Assembly (NCBI GenBank): GCA_030035585.1
Contig: CM057474.1
Span: forward strand, 6,494,001 to 6,558,000
Direction: 5' to 3'
Source: Dugong dugon
Lineage: Eukaryota; Chordata; Mammalia; Sirenia; Dugongidae
DNA length: 64,000 nucleotides
The notes under the pieces are model-generated. The model was not told where the DNA came from and made no database searches. It was given only the letters and a program-made list of their open reading frames with translations. This document shows, piece after piece, positions 23,871 through 35,040 of the stretch (position 1 is its first letter; every line of letters begins with the position of its first letter). The translations under genes and the position numbers were made by a program.

Positions 23871-25179
23871 CAATATTTTGACTTTAAAATCCTTCACTCT
23901 TTTCATTTTGGTGTGACTCCAAAAGTATCAATATAGTTTTGTTCCTTAAAGAAAATATCCATGGTGTCTGAAGCTTGTTAAAATGTTCTTAAGAAAGATA
24001 TCTCAGTGGATTAATTGTTTTGCAGAATTTTTTTTCTTCACCTGCCTTCTGATTTTGCTGGATCATGATCTTGTTTCTGGCTACCTGTTCTCCTCCTCCC
24101 ACTGTGGGTTCTGGCTCCTCTCTTACTTTGTCTCTCCAACATCATGCTCTTGACCAGTCTGCTTTGTCGACCCACTGCTGATGTAATGTTTCCACAACCC
24201 GCTAGTCCAAAGACATGTGGCCTTCTTTAATGGGAGGTGATCTGAGATACCAGTTTGCCAGTTCAAACAACTGAGTGTCTGCCAATGTCATTTCCAAGAT
24301 ACAGAAACATATGGGGGAGGGTGTGGTAAGGACAGCACGTGGTAAAGAGAGTCAGATTTGAAGATTTATGGAAACTGGGTAACCTTGCTTCCTGAACTAA
24401 CTGGAAGAGACCAAGACACCATCATATAGAAACAAAAATGTCATCTTTATTACTAATCAAGCTGATATTGACAAATATACCTTATTTGCAGGCAACAGAG
24501 CTTCTTAATAATAAATTCCAGAATTCTGAGATTTGCCAATCCAATCACTGGAAAATTGCAGGTCTCCTTATGTGGTGATCTGCTCCTGTAAAACTGGCAG
24601 TCCAGAATAGCAGACTAGAATCCAAGCTCCCTCTGGCAGCCAACTTCCAAAGAGAAACAGGGCCTGAAGGTGCAGAATTTATATCAAAATCACCTGTCAC
24701 TTAAGATACTCCTCCCCCCTCCCCCCACAGAAAGAAGAGTTATACTCATAGATGTTTCTCCTTTGTGGCAAATAAATATTTGTCCTTCTACCCCCTCAAA
24801 AACAAAAAACAAAGCTGGTTTAGTTGTAGGTGTCTATAGAACCTACTAGGTACTATACTAGCATTTCTAGTAGGTACTTAGAAATGCTTGCCTAGACCTC
24901 AAAAGAGATAAGACACAGAATAATCTGTTGGGGATTGATTTATAAGTCCATTGTTGTTTATTAGTCAAGTAATGATAATATTTGTGATGATCTAGGGATA
25001 CCATTTACAGTCAAATGTAAAGGAGTCAATAATAGAAAAGTAACTGTTAATGAGCCTTCAGATTAAAAGGAACTAGTGAAATCAGGAGTAAGGGGGGAAA
25101 AAAAAGAGAACCAAAGGGAGTAGCATCACAGAAGCTGAGGGGGATTTCAGAAGAAGACATGTTTAGTAATATTAAATGT
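23871..25179. other. Intergenic DNA, no gene seen
   Basis: Unique-looking sequence with a C-rich run near 24712-24728 and a nested inverted repeat at 24841-24888. No coding homology. Confidence 0.5.
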
Positions 25180-25193
25180 TTGGTTGGTAAATG

Positions 25194-25394
25194 GGGAGCC
25201 CTGGTAGCACAGTAGTTATAGCACTTGGCTGCTAACCAGAAGGTCGATGGTTTGGACCCACCAGCCACTGCTCGGGAGAAAGATGTGGCAGGCTGCTTCC
25301 GTGAAGACTTACAGCCTTGGAGACCCAGTGGGACAGTTCTACTCTGTCCTATGAGTCTGAATCGACTCAGTGGCAGTGGGTTTGGTTTTTTGGC
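25194..25394 (+). mobile_element. AfroSINE with 'gccctggtagcacagtag' head
   Basis: It has the tRNA-like head with an A-box-like 'tagcacagtag', a B-box-like region, the body 'gagaaagatgtggcaggctg', the 'acagttctactctgtcctat' block and the tail 'gaatcgactcagtggcagtg'. The flanks 'ttggttggtaaatg' (25180-25193) and 'ttggttggtagatg' (25395-25408) form a 14-base target duplication with one change. Confidence 0.93.
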
Positions 25395-25408
25395 TTGGTT
25401 GGTAGATG

Positions 25409-26435
25409 AGAAAGAGTTTTGAGGATCCGGAAGAGCTGGACACTTAAAGCAGTAGGGACTACCTACTGGAGAAGATGCAAGTGACACTGTGGGAGCAGAA
25501 GGAAGAATTCAGGGATCTAATCTTGAGAGGAAGCAGGAAAGGTGTGGGGCTGGGGGCGAGCCCTTAGAGACAATGGTAGCCTCCGAAGGGAGTAGGAAGA
25601 GGAAAGATCTAAGGCCAGGTGAAAAGATGAAAGTGGATGGGAGAGAACTTGAGGAAGCTCATGCTAATAGCTGCATTGATTTTTAATGTGGCAGGAAATG
25701 GGTCATCTGTTAAGAAAGTGTAACCGGCAACAGGATGAGAGTAGAGCTTGGAAAAACTCTTGGAACATCTGTGGTGGAAAATGGAAGAGACTGTCAACTG
25801 GAGATAAATTTTGAGGACAGGGAGATTGTCCAGCAGCACTGGGCTCAGATGTTTCCCCTGAGTATTTCAGAGATGATCCAGTTTACAAAAATATCATGCT
25901 AACCAGCTACTGGGCAAGTGTGTACTGGGATTTTTGTCTCTCTTTATCATTTAATAAAGAAGAAAACAAAAGCCTTAATTTCTGAATTGCCACAACCCTT
26001 GCCCCTGAAAAGGTCTGTGCTTTGCAGAATTACAGAAGACTCTAGTCAAACATCTGCTTTTTATTTATCTTTGTTTATTTAACTCTCCACTTTATAATTT
26101 TATAAACAGTAGCACAGATAACAAAATTATGGATGGTTATTTTTGTTGGAGAAGAGTTTTAAACAGTGCTCGGCAAGAATAAAAATTTTAAGCTGTCAGG
26201 AAGAGTTTCAAATTCTCTTTTTTCAAGCAAGGATTGGTTAATTTTCATTTACACAAGGAGCTGAAAATGTGTTTTCTGCCATTTTTACTTATAAATGATG
26301 GCAGTAGACGGTTGCAGAGGGCTTCGGAGGCATTCGATAGTGCAGATTTGGTGGTAGTATAGCACAGAGAGCCGCGTCTTTGTTGAAATTTAGAAGAGTA
26401 CGCAAGGTATAATGGGATCCTGTTTATGTCTGGTA
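25409..26435. other. Intergenic DNA, possible ancient repeat
   Basis: The stretch at 25420-25860 is purine-rich and resembles an old mammalian repeat in texture ('aggaagaattcagggatcta'), but I cannot name it. Frames on either strand (for example 25047-25487 minus, 25489-25686 plus) have no recognisable domain. Confidence 0.4.
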
Positions 26436-26640
26436 TTGGTGCAGTTGCTGTAGGGTTGATTCTGACTCATCAGCAACCCCATGTGTGTTAGAATAGAACT
26501 GTGCTACATGGGGTTTCAACAGCTGATTTTTTGTAAGTAGATAGCCAGGACTTTCTTCTGAGGCACCTCTGGGCAGACTTGAAACACCAACCTTCCAATT
26601 TGTAGTTGAGTGTCTTAGTGCTAGTGCCATCCAGGGACTG
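26436..26640 (-). mobile_element. AfroSINE, minus strand
   Basis: The reverse-complement tail 'ttgctgtagggttgattctg' is at the left, then 'aactgtgctacatggggttt', 'cttctgaggcacctctgggc' and the head remnant 'gccatccaggga' at the right. Confidence 0.85.
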
Positions 26641-27104
26641 TAGGGATGTTTAAAGGCTGACGGGATATACTGAGGTTTTCAGATAAAAGTAATTGCAATA
26701 CCATTTTAAGATTTCCAACAGGTATATTTGTGGTAGATGTTTTCCTCACTCCTAACACTTCCACAGGGAAGGCTGTTTCCTAGTATTCCTGCTCATTGGC
26801 CTCATTCCTTATTCCATTCCAGGTATGAAGTACCTGACTGGTGAGTTCGGAGAGGAAGAGCATATGTGGATCTTTGCTCTCACCGCGTTTGTGGAGACCT
26901 GTTTTCTCCTCAGGTCTAAGTGTTTACCGGTGAGGTCACCAAGTACTGTGATCTGCAATTGTTCTGTTTCTGGAACTAGGTTACTATCTCAGCTTAATCT
27001 GGATGTTGAAGATTAGAAAAGCCACTGTGTCTGCACAGCTAAGCCACACACTCAACCCTTCTTCAGTAATAAAGGTATTATTTTGGTCTCGCCTACTGAC
27101 CCAT
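26641..27104. other. Intergenic DNA, no gene seen
   Basis: A short plus-strand frame at 26825-27016 has no recognisable homology. Nothing else can be supported. Confidence 0.45.
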
Positions 27105-27315
27105 TAAGGAAGCCTGTGGCACAGTAGTTAAGCACTTGGCTGCTAACCAAAAAGGTCACCAGTTCGAACCCACCAGCTGCTCTTCGAGAGAAAGATGTAG
27201 CAATCTGCTTCCGTAAAGATTACAGCTTTGGAAACCCTGTGGGGCAGTTCTAGTCTGTCCTATAGGGTTGCTATGAGTTGGAATTGACTCCATGGCAAAC
27301 GAACTTGGTTTGGAC
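27105..27315 (+). mobile_element. AfroSINE
   Basis: Head 'tgtggcacagtagttaagca', B-box-like 'agttcgaacccaccag', body 'gagaaagatgtagcaatctg', and tail 'ctatgagttggaattgactc', in the usual order. Confidence 0.92.
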
Positions 27316-27856
27316 TGATTCGTTTGTCTCTTGCAAATGGAAGAAAAATCCATGCCCTGCCTCTATCTCAAAGGCACTTGGTGCACACTCTATGAACTCA
27401 GCTGGGTTTTTTTTGTTTGTTTGTTTTGGTTTTTTTCCTCGTGAAATTTGAGTGGGTCTCTGGAAGCCATGTGCAAAAAAAAAAAGATAAAGTTTTCGTA
27501 CCATTTGATTTTCTGGTAATTCTAGTTCTTTGGAGCATCCTCTGGTGGGTCTTGAGGTGTGTGGGAAGATGGGCGGTTCAATGCGAGTGGTAATGCCTTC
27601 TTCACCCAGGATGCAGGGCTCCATCCACCTTCACGAGAGGGGAGGCTGGTTCTAGTTTTCCTTCCTTTTTTTAATTTTTAAGAAAACTATTTTTTTTAAA
27701 TTTATTTTTGTCAGTTGATTTGGGGTCAGTTGAGGATTTAAGAAGATCCATTAACATCTTTTACCAGAATATATCCTGATGATAAAGCAGACGCTTTATT
27801 TTTAAATAATTTTTACCGTGATCTCTGCACAGTGATTTCATGGTGCTTTGCTCTTT

Positions 27857-28052
27857 GTTGTTGTTGCTGCGTGCCGTCAAGTCAATTCTGGCTCATAGCA
27901 ACCCTAGAAGGCAGAATAGAAGTGCCCCATTGGATTTCCAGGGCTGTAATCTTTAGGGAAGCAGATTGCTGGGTCTGTTCACCTGCGAAGGGGCTGGTGG
28001 GTTCCAGCTGTTGACCTTTCCTTTAGCTTAACCACTGTGCCTCCAGTGCTCC
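27857..28052 (-). mobile_element. AfroSINE, minus strand
   Basis: The reverse tail 'gttgttgctgcgtgccgtca' at the left, 'gatttccagggctgtaatct' in the body, and the head end 'ttaaccactgtgcctccagt' at the right. Confidence 0.87.
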
Positions 28053-28109
28053 TCTTCCTATCTCTAGGGTATAATTTATCTTGCTGTTAATATAATATAT
28101 TGTTGGTCA

Positions 28110-28250
28110 ATTTATTTATTTTTATATTCTCTTCTGTAAAATTTTAAGTTCCACAAAGGCAAGGACTGTTTCTTATGGATCCCTATGGCCAATTCTTAGT
28201 TCAGTGAATGACAGAAAATAGGTATTCGGCAAAGATTTGTGGAATGAAAA
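28110..28250 (+). mobile_element. Possible L2-like ancient repeat 3' end
   Basis: 'aagttccacaaaggcaagga', 'agtgaatgacagaaaatagg' and 'aaagatttgtggaatgaaaa' follow the order of the familiar mammalian-wide LINE-2 3' end ('aagctccatgagggcaggga', then 'tagtaggtgctcaataaata'). It is diverged and tentative. Confidence 0.45.
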
Positions 28251-29242
28251 AATAAAGGAATTTTAAAAGATCTTGAAAAAGGAATCATATCCATTCCCTT
28301 TCTTACAAACTTAGTTTAAAAGTAACCAAGTATGAAACATAATATCTGGTTAAAAATTCTGACACTGAGCATTGGGAGTTCTTCCATATCATACATCACA
28401 CCTTGAAGTACAGCGCAGCTCATAGTTTATAACTCACCTTTGCCTCAAATATTAGGTTTGAACCTCAATTAATAAGGTGTCATTTTTATTAGTTATACTA
28501 ATTAATGAACTAGCAGGGATAGAAAAATCATGCTATTAATTCTAAAAAGTTAGAAAAAAACGACATGGAAATCATACTTAGCATGCAGACCATAGTAAAA
28601 CTATATCTACACATACTTCCAGACATGTACTATCACTAGAGTGACGTATGTGATGAAATATTTCAAAGTTTAGGATTATTCAGTTTTAGAGTTAAAAATT
28701 CACCACAGACCTTACGGATAAAATGTAATTGGACATAAATGTAATGATTTACAAGACAAGCTGACACAAAGCATCGTGTTCCTGAGCTCCTTCTGTCTAT
28801 GCAGTTGGAAGTCTTCAATGGACCAGCTGGCTTCCAATGATGGCTGCACGCACGGAACCACATACATAGTGTTTTGCATTTTTAGTACTTGCATTTTCGC
28901 AAAGGCCCTAGACTCTATCGGTAGTAACGATGTAGTTAAGCCAAAGAAATGCAGTTTAAAAATTACCAGAGCAGTGATACTGAACAAGATGTTTCACGTT
29001 ACCTGAATGTCAAGCCATAAGCTCATCTAAGTCACCGCTGAGGCTAGTGTCTAGGCTAGTCAAAGTTTCTCAGTTAACATTAAATTTCAGGGTACACAGT
29101 TTTTGTATATAATACGACACACCCTTTTCTAAAATCATGTGGGAAATGACGGGGTAACATTCATGTGATCGAGGATTGAAGCTATGCAGTCTCATTCTAA
29201 ATATATATGTTTATTAAATGTGAAATTATATTATTTAATGTG
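28251..29242. other. Intergenic DNA, no gene seen
   Basis: AT-rich sequence. Overlapping short frames on both strands at 28663-29006 share the same bases and have no recognisable homology. Confidence 0.45.
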
Positions 29243-29436
29243 GGTGGGGCAAACAGCGAGCTTGGCTGCTAAGCAAAAGGTTAATGGTTGAGTCCTCCCA
29301 GGGACATCTTGGAAAAAAGCCCTGGCAACCTACTTCGAAAAAATCAGCCACTGAAAACCCCATGGGGCACAGTTGTACTCCGACACTCATGGGGCTGCCA
29401 TGAGCTGGAACTGACTTAATGGCGACTGGTGAGTTT
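29243..29436 (+). mobile_element. AfroSINE
   Basis: Head end 'gcttggctgctaagcaaaag', body 'tggaaaaaagccctggcaac', then 'aaaatcagccactgaaaacc' and tail 'gagctggaactgacttaatg'. Confidence 0.88.
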
Positions 29437-29994
29437 TCTGTGGCCATTCACAATTCACACAGCTAATGCTGGCTCTCCATGACCTACCTGACGTAATGTT
29501 TTTATAAGGCTGGGTAAGTAAATTATAAAAGATATTTATATTCCAAATCTATTATAACAATAGAGGCTTTTGCTATAAAAATTGGTGTTTTGGAAAGAGC
29601 TCGGCTTTACCAATGTCGTGGCAAGGTAATCTACTTTCCATGTGCGTTTTACAAACTTATCTTCCTACAATAACCAAACACAAAATGGTTTAACTGCGTA
29701 GCTAAGTACCTCCAAATAGATTTAACCATCTTGAGAGACAAATGTGGATATGAAAAAACACCCTTGCACAGAAAAATTCCAAATTACCGTCCTCATAAAA
29801 AAACTGTCTTAGCAGTTATTTTCCCCAAAACATTTGAAATGGGTATTGAAATTCATACTGTCAGATTATAGTGTAAGATTGGATATTTTAAAACCAATTT
29901 GCAAGACTAATAATTGGGAGAATTACTGCATAAAATATAAAATTACATGGTAAAACACAAGAGAAAAAAGGACATATGCATTAATTGTTGCCAT

Positions 29995-30200
29995 ACCAGT
30001 TAAACCAGTTGCTGTTGAGTTAATTCCTACTCAAAACGACCCCACGTGTGTCAGGGTAGAACTGTGCTCCACAGGGCTTTCAATACTCATTTTTCAGGAG
30101 CTGATAACGAGGTGTTCCTTCCAAGGTGCCTCCGGGTGGACTCAACCTTTTTGTTAGTAGCCAAGTACTTTAACCATTTGTACCACCAGTGACTCCAAGA
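29995..30200 (-). mobile_element. AfroSINE, minus strand, first of an adjacent pair
   Basis: Reverse tail 'ccagttgctgttgagttaat', then 'aactgtgctccacagggctt', 'ccaaggtgcctccgggtgga', and the head remnant 'tgtaccaccagtgactcc'. Confidence 0.88.
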
Positions 30201-30211
30201 GCTGCCGTAAA

Positions 30212-30378
30212 AAAAACAAAACCAAACCCGTTGCCATTAAGTCAATTCCAACTCATAGTCCCTATAGGCCAGAGTAGAACTGCCACATAGGGTTTTCAAG
30301 GAGCACCTGGTGGATTCCAACTGCCGGCCTTTTGGTTAGCAGCCATAGCTCTTAACCACTACGCCACTAGAGCTGCCA
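30212..30378 (-). mobile_element. AfroSINE of a second type, minus strand, adjacent to the previous copy
   Basis: It starts with the reverse tail 'accaaacccgttgccattaa', followed by 'ccagagtagaactgccacat' and 'ttttggttagcagccatagc', and the head end 'actacgccactagagct'. An A-rich run at 30209-30222 corresponds to its 3' T-rich tail. It lies within about a dozen bases of the copy at 29995-30200. Confidence 0.9.
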
Positions 30379-31059
30379 TAGAGGATATATATTTACTACC
30401 TATACTCATGGCAAATCCATGCTTTTGTTTATAATGATGTTACATGGCACAACCTTTCTGATATCGATGCTCTCAAAGGTGCTAAGAGCTTCTTGATAAA
30501 ATGGCATTTTTGTACGCCTGTTTGGGCAGCTGGATTTGGGAAGAGTTCATAAAGTTTTAAAGAAATACAGTCATTCAGTGTTAACCAGTGATACATTAAA
30601 CCACTTATTTGTGGCAAGACAGACATTTCCATGTACTTATTGTTTCCCACAATGAAAGGTTTAAATCTTCCTTTCTCTTGTTTAGAAATTTAATTTTTGC
30701 TGGAAGCAGCCCAGATTGTTCAAGATTTTTTTAAAAAAATGGCAAAGCTTCAGAAATTCCAAACTAACAATTATTTTTCAAAGTTATAATTACATAGTAC
30801 ATCTGAGAAATCTGGTGTAAGTATATTTTTTAAAAATATAAGTTTCACAAAAAAAACTTTACAGAATTATTTATGAGACTCATGTTTAATCATAGAAAAA
30901 TTTTTATCAATACATAATCTTGGTAAAAAGTGCAATATATTGTCTGTACTTGGCGTACTGACATAGATTAGCTAATAGGTATATATAACTTGATTTGAAG
31001 TTCTTTCCTTCCCGTAATCTTTTATTCCCAGGTACAGAAGTCTGTTGAAATCCAGAATA

Positions 31060-31212
31060 CGTGGCACAGTGGTTAAGCGCTCGGCTGCTAACCAAAAGGT
31101 TGGCAGTTCAAATCCACCAGCTGCTCCTTGGAAACCCTATGGGGCAGTTCTACTCTGTCCTATAGGGTTACTATGAGTTGGAACCAACCTGACAGCAACT
31201 GGTTTTACTACT
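31060..31212 (+). mobile_element. AfroSINE, short type
   Basis: Head 'cgtggcacagtggttaagcg', B-box-like 'ggcagttcaaatccaccagc', then directly 'ccttggaaaccctatggggc' without the 'gagaaagatgtgg' segment, and tail 'gttggaaccaacctgacagc'. Confidence 0.93.
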
Positions 31213-34200
31213 TTTTTTTCTTTATTCCTTGTAGGTGTTTTGTACTATAGAAATTTTTCTTCTCAATATCAAATTAATTAAAATGTTAAACCTGCTTGAT
31301 TTATTTTTATCTTTATAACAGGATTACTTTGGGGATTTTTTTAATAGAAAAAAGTGTGATTTGCTGCTTATCTTTTCCTAAGTAATTTATTAGCTCAAAA
31401 TCACATTGACATTCTAGATTTGTTATGAAAACTTAATAGCACTGAAAAGGTCAGAATGTTTCCATATATATATTTTTAAATTGGTTAAAAAATAAGAAAG
31501 TGGTTTATCAGAGAGATCACAGTTACAACTAATTTAAATATGTGTGCAAAATTATCAGTATTGGTTTTCACAAGTATTTGGTTTACGTTAAATATGTTGA
31601 TAACAACAGAAACTGTAACAGAAGTTTCTCCTGTATAATCTTATAATTTTTCATCAAAAAAAAAAAAAAGAGAAAAAGAAAAAACAACCTTCAGTGTGGG
31701 TTAACAAATCATGGCTTGGTAATTATAATGAAAATATAAATGAACTCTAATCATCATAAATTATTCCTGGATAATTTATACCACGTGTCATCAAAGGGTA
31801 GCTTTATGTGACCTTTGTGAACATCACCAGTGTAAACCATCAAACTGTGAATTAAGGCCTTTCCATTTCTTTCACTGACACAGGGGGCACTATATTTCCC
31901 TACAGTTTTAATCAATAAAAGGCATCCCCTTCGATTATTGGGGCTTAAGAAAGACAGAGATCCTTCAGCGTGTATGGCCAGTGAGAGAAATATCTGACAA
32001 AAGTTTAACTAAAGCGGTTGCCCTGCAGTAGATTCCGACTCAATTAGGACCCTGGAATTTTATCTTACATCACTGAACACTCGTTCATATATGGGCAATC
32101 TATACATGTTAACTTATAGAACTGACAACTGTATCTTAAATGTCAGAATTGACTGGCAAATACAGATATTCTATTTCCTGCAACTGCTGGACTATGGTAC
32201 AATTTACATGGAGATACCAGAATGTAACTGATTAGATAAAACCAGTTAAACATACGTATCTTTGATTACTGAATTTAAGCATTCAATACGGTTTAAAGCA
32301 ATTAGCATTACCCATCTGCGAGAGGTGGGAAGTGCTGTGTCTTTGGAAGGGCAGTGTGGGCTTGTTTAAGAACCCGTGACATATGAGGAGAGTTGACCTA
32401 AGTTGTAGGCACTGAGCGTGAAATAGGAAATGCAGCTCTCTGAGTCATCCGTTAAGATCCTCTTATCTCCTTGCAGAAGGAATCTGAACTTCACGTGTTG
32501 CTGGCGCTGGTGGACAGCCTACAATGTTTATCCCAAATGGGGGCTGGGAGTCGAGTTAAAAGCCTTTTATACTCTTTTGGTTTCAGAGAAAAACCAGCTG
32601 CAGAAATTACCTGCCTGCTACCACCACCAAACAAAGTCTATTAAGCGCTCCTATCCACGTGGATTCTATCAGAGCCAGGCTAATGAAAATTAACTCCAAA
32701 TCCCGCCTGTGCAAGCAAAAATGAACAGTTTTTCCAGCCTGTGTTCTTATTTTTCTCTGAATGCTCTAACTTTTCAGAGTTATGGTATATGGTCTGTTCT
32801 TATAGTTCAGAAATGGTGGCAGCTCTCAGTCTGAGAAATGAGGCAGACATTAAAACATAGGTAAAAACCCATTATTACTAAAAGTGTTGCTGACATTTCA
32901 AAGTCAAGAGACAATTCCTCCTTCTGAGCCCCTTAAACAGGGTTCACTCACTCATGTTATGTTTCGTGAAAGCCACAGGAATATCAAAAATTTCCTCTCT
33001 TTTGCCCTTAACCCTCAGGAAGTCTTAACATGAACAGTTTTCCTTTTTTTTTCGCCATGGACAACTCTTATTTCCCTTTGGGCAGTACGTTTGGTTCAAG
33101 CTCATATTTATCTATATTTTAAGCTTGTAATCCTTCTTTTCCAATGAATGTTGGTGAGGAGCAAGCCTCTCAAAATCATAGAAACAAAGTTGAACTGTCT
33201 AGGTAAATACCCCTCTGCGCCATGTTACAAATGGGTCGACACTGCAATACAATCAGGCCAGGTAAATGTCTGCAGATGCAGAGTCTATTTATACTTAGTT
33301 CTCTTGACAGCTGATGACATCATATGAGCTATTTCCAATTATCTGAATAATGCAAAGTAAACCTACCTCTGGATCATGTTCTCCAAGTATCATTCCAGAT
33401 GTAACTGTGACTTACTTAGGAAATCTTGGACTATAGGGTATAACTACTGCTGGGTCTTATAAGAACAAAGAAAAAAAATAAGGCAGAAGAAAGTCTTTTT
33501 TAAAATATAAATTAATACACCTGGGATTTATGACTAAGGTATAAGATTTTTCTTGGACAACACTGAATACTCTGAAGTAGTAGTTTTGACTTTAAATGGC
33601 TGTATCTGGAATTACATTTTAGAAAACCAAGGCTGTGATTCAGTTAGAGAAAGAAGAAGTAGATGATTCAAAGTCACTGTAATAAGGAAGACCTATTAGA
33701 TATGAAAAGGAATTCAATTGAAATGACTAACCCTTTTTCTTTAATGTACACAAATTTTCACAGATTAAAAATTAATCAAAACTTGGGAGAAATCAGAGTT
33801 AGATGAATTTGACATATTAAGATAAGTTGTTGGTTTTCAAAACATTCTTGCAATTTGTTAAAAACCAAGTGCCAGAAATATTATTAGAGGTACTGCTACC
33901 AAAGATTTCATAGCAGTGTTTCAGCTTCAGAAATCACAAAGAATTTTGATAAGCTCCAGACAGTTCTCTGAATTATCTAATTTATATCTAGGGCTATACA
34001 TAGTACTGGTAAAATATTCATTGCATCACGTAAGGTGACTGAGTAGGACTGAGATTAAGAATGGGAGAAAAATATCAGGGGAATAATTCAGTAAGATCCC
34101 CGGTATATTTCCATTAACACAAGATCAGGAAACAGCACTAAAGTGCCAATAATCTTTGGAAAGATTAAGAAAAGATGGTGAGCACATCTTTGATCCTTTC

Positions 34201-34599
34201 TTCTGTCTTTCAGCAGCTTCATCTGTAGTTTTTCTAAGAGAACCCTAATCCTTAAGGATCTTCCGTTTTTCCCACAGAGGAAGGTTTGATGAAAAACTTT
34301 GACCATCTCTGCAGACACTCACGTATTTGACTCTTGTATTAGCACTGGTCTTCACCTAATTTCAGTAGGGAACCACAGACATTAAGACTGTTATATACTG
34401 AGGCAAAAACAGAGACGTAGGGAGAAGGGTTTTTGGTCTAGCCCTTTCTTTCCTGTTAGGGACCCTGGTAAGAGGGCATCATACCTATCCATTGTGATGA
34501 CAAGTAGTGCAAAGACATAATGGCAGCAAAAACAGATGGAAGGGTGGACAGAGTTAGATCTCTGATGATGTCTTTGAACCACTGAATTAACTCTGGGAC
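31213..34599. other. Intergenic DNA, mostly unique
   Basis: No gene is supported. A minus-strand SINE-tail-like scrap is near 32012-32052 ('gcggttgccctgcagtagat') and an A-rich run is at 31656-31690. A plus-strand frame at 32430-32693 (87 codons) has no recognisable domain. Confidence 0.5.
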
Positions 34600-34749
34600 A
34601 ACTGACCTCCAGAGAGAGAAAGCCTTCCCCTGGAGCTGACATCCTGAATTTGGACTTGCAGCCTACAAACTGTGAGAGAATAAATTTCTCTTTGTTAAAG
34701 CGATCCACTTGTGGTATTCCTGTTATAGCAGCACTAGATAACTATGACA
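34600..34749 (+). mobile_element. MaLR-type LTR fragment, 3' part
   Basis: 'gcctacaaactgtgagagaa', 'taaatttctctttgttaaag' and 'tatagcagcactagataact' match the last 150 bases of the solo LTR at 16296-16815. The element ends at 34749. Its left boundary is uncertain. Confidence 0.8.
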
Positions 34750-35040
34750 GTCTCCCTTCCTCCTTGGACCATTGTGCAAAAGAAAGGAGAGAGAATGAAA
34801 AGATTTTTACTTCTGTTTATGACAAAAGCATGTCCTTCTTATGAACTGAAGTTTGACAATAATCTCTTGTGGAAAAAAAGCAATACTCAGAATTTGCCAC
34901 TCACAAGAACTGTATTGCAAGAAGGGGAGTGCTCTTAGCCAAGGCTGAGGACCAACACTTTATAGTACCTTATTCCAGGGAGTTACAGGCTTTCTTTCAA
35001 ATAGAAGTAAACTTAAGTTCCCCTCTAGGAATTGTCTTGG

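Noticed and set aside
25194-25394. tRNA-like A-box and B-box sequences at SINE heads as real tRNA genes
   Set aside because: The heads are followed by the SINE body and tail at every copy, and no cloverleaf acceptor stem closes. They are SINE promoters.
25047-25487. 146-codon minus-strand frame as a gene
   Set aside because: About half of it is the reverse of an AfroSINE and the rest has no homology.
32430-32693. 87-codon plus-strand frame as an exon
   Set aside because: No known domain, no convincing splice sites and no codon bias; could not be supported.
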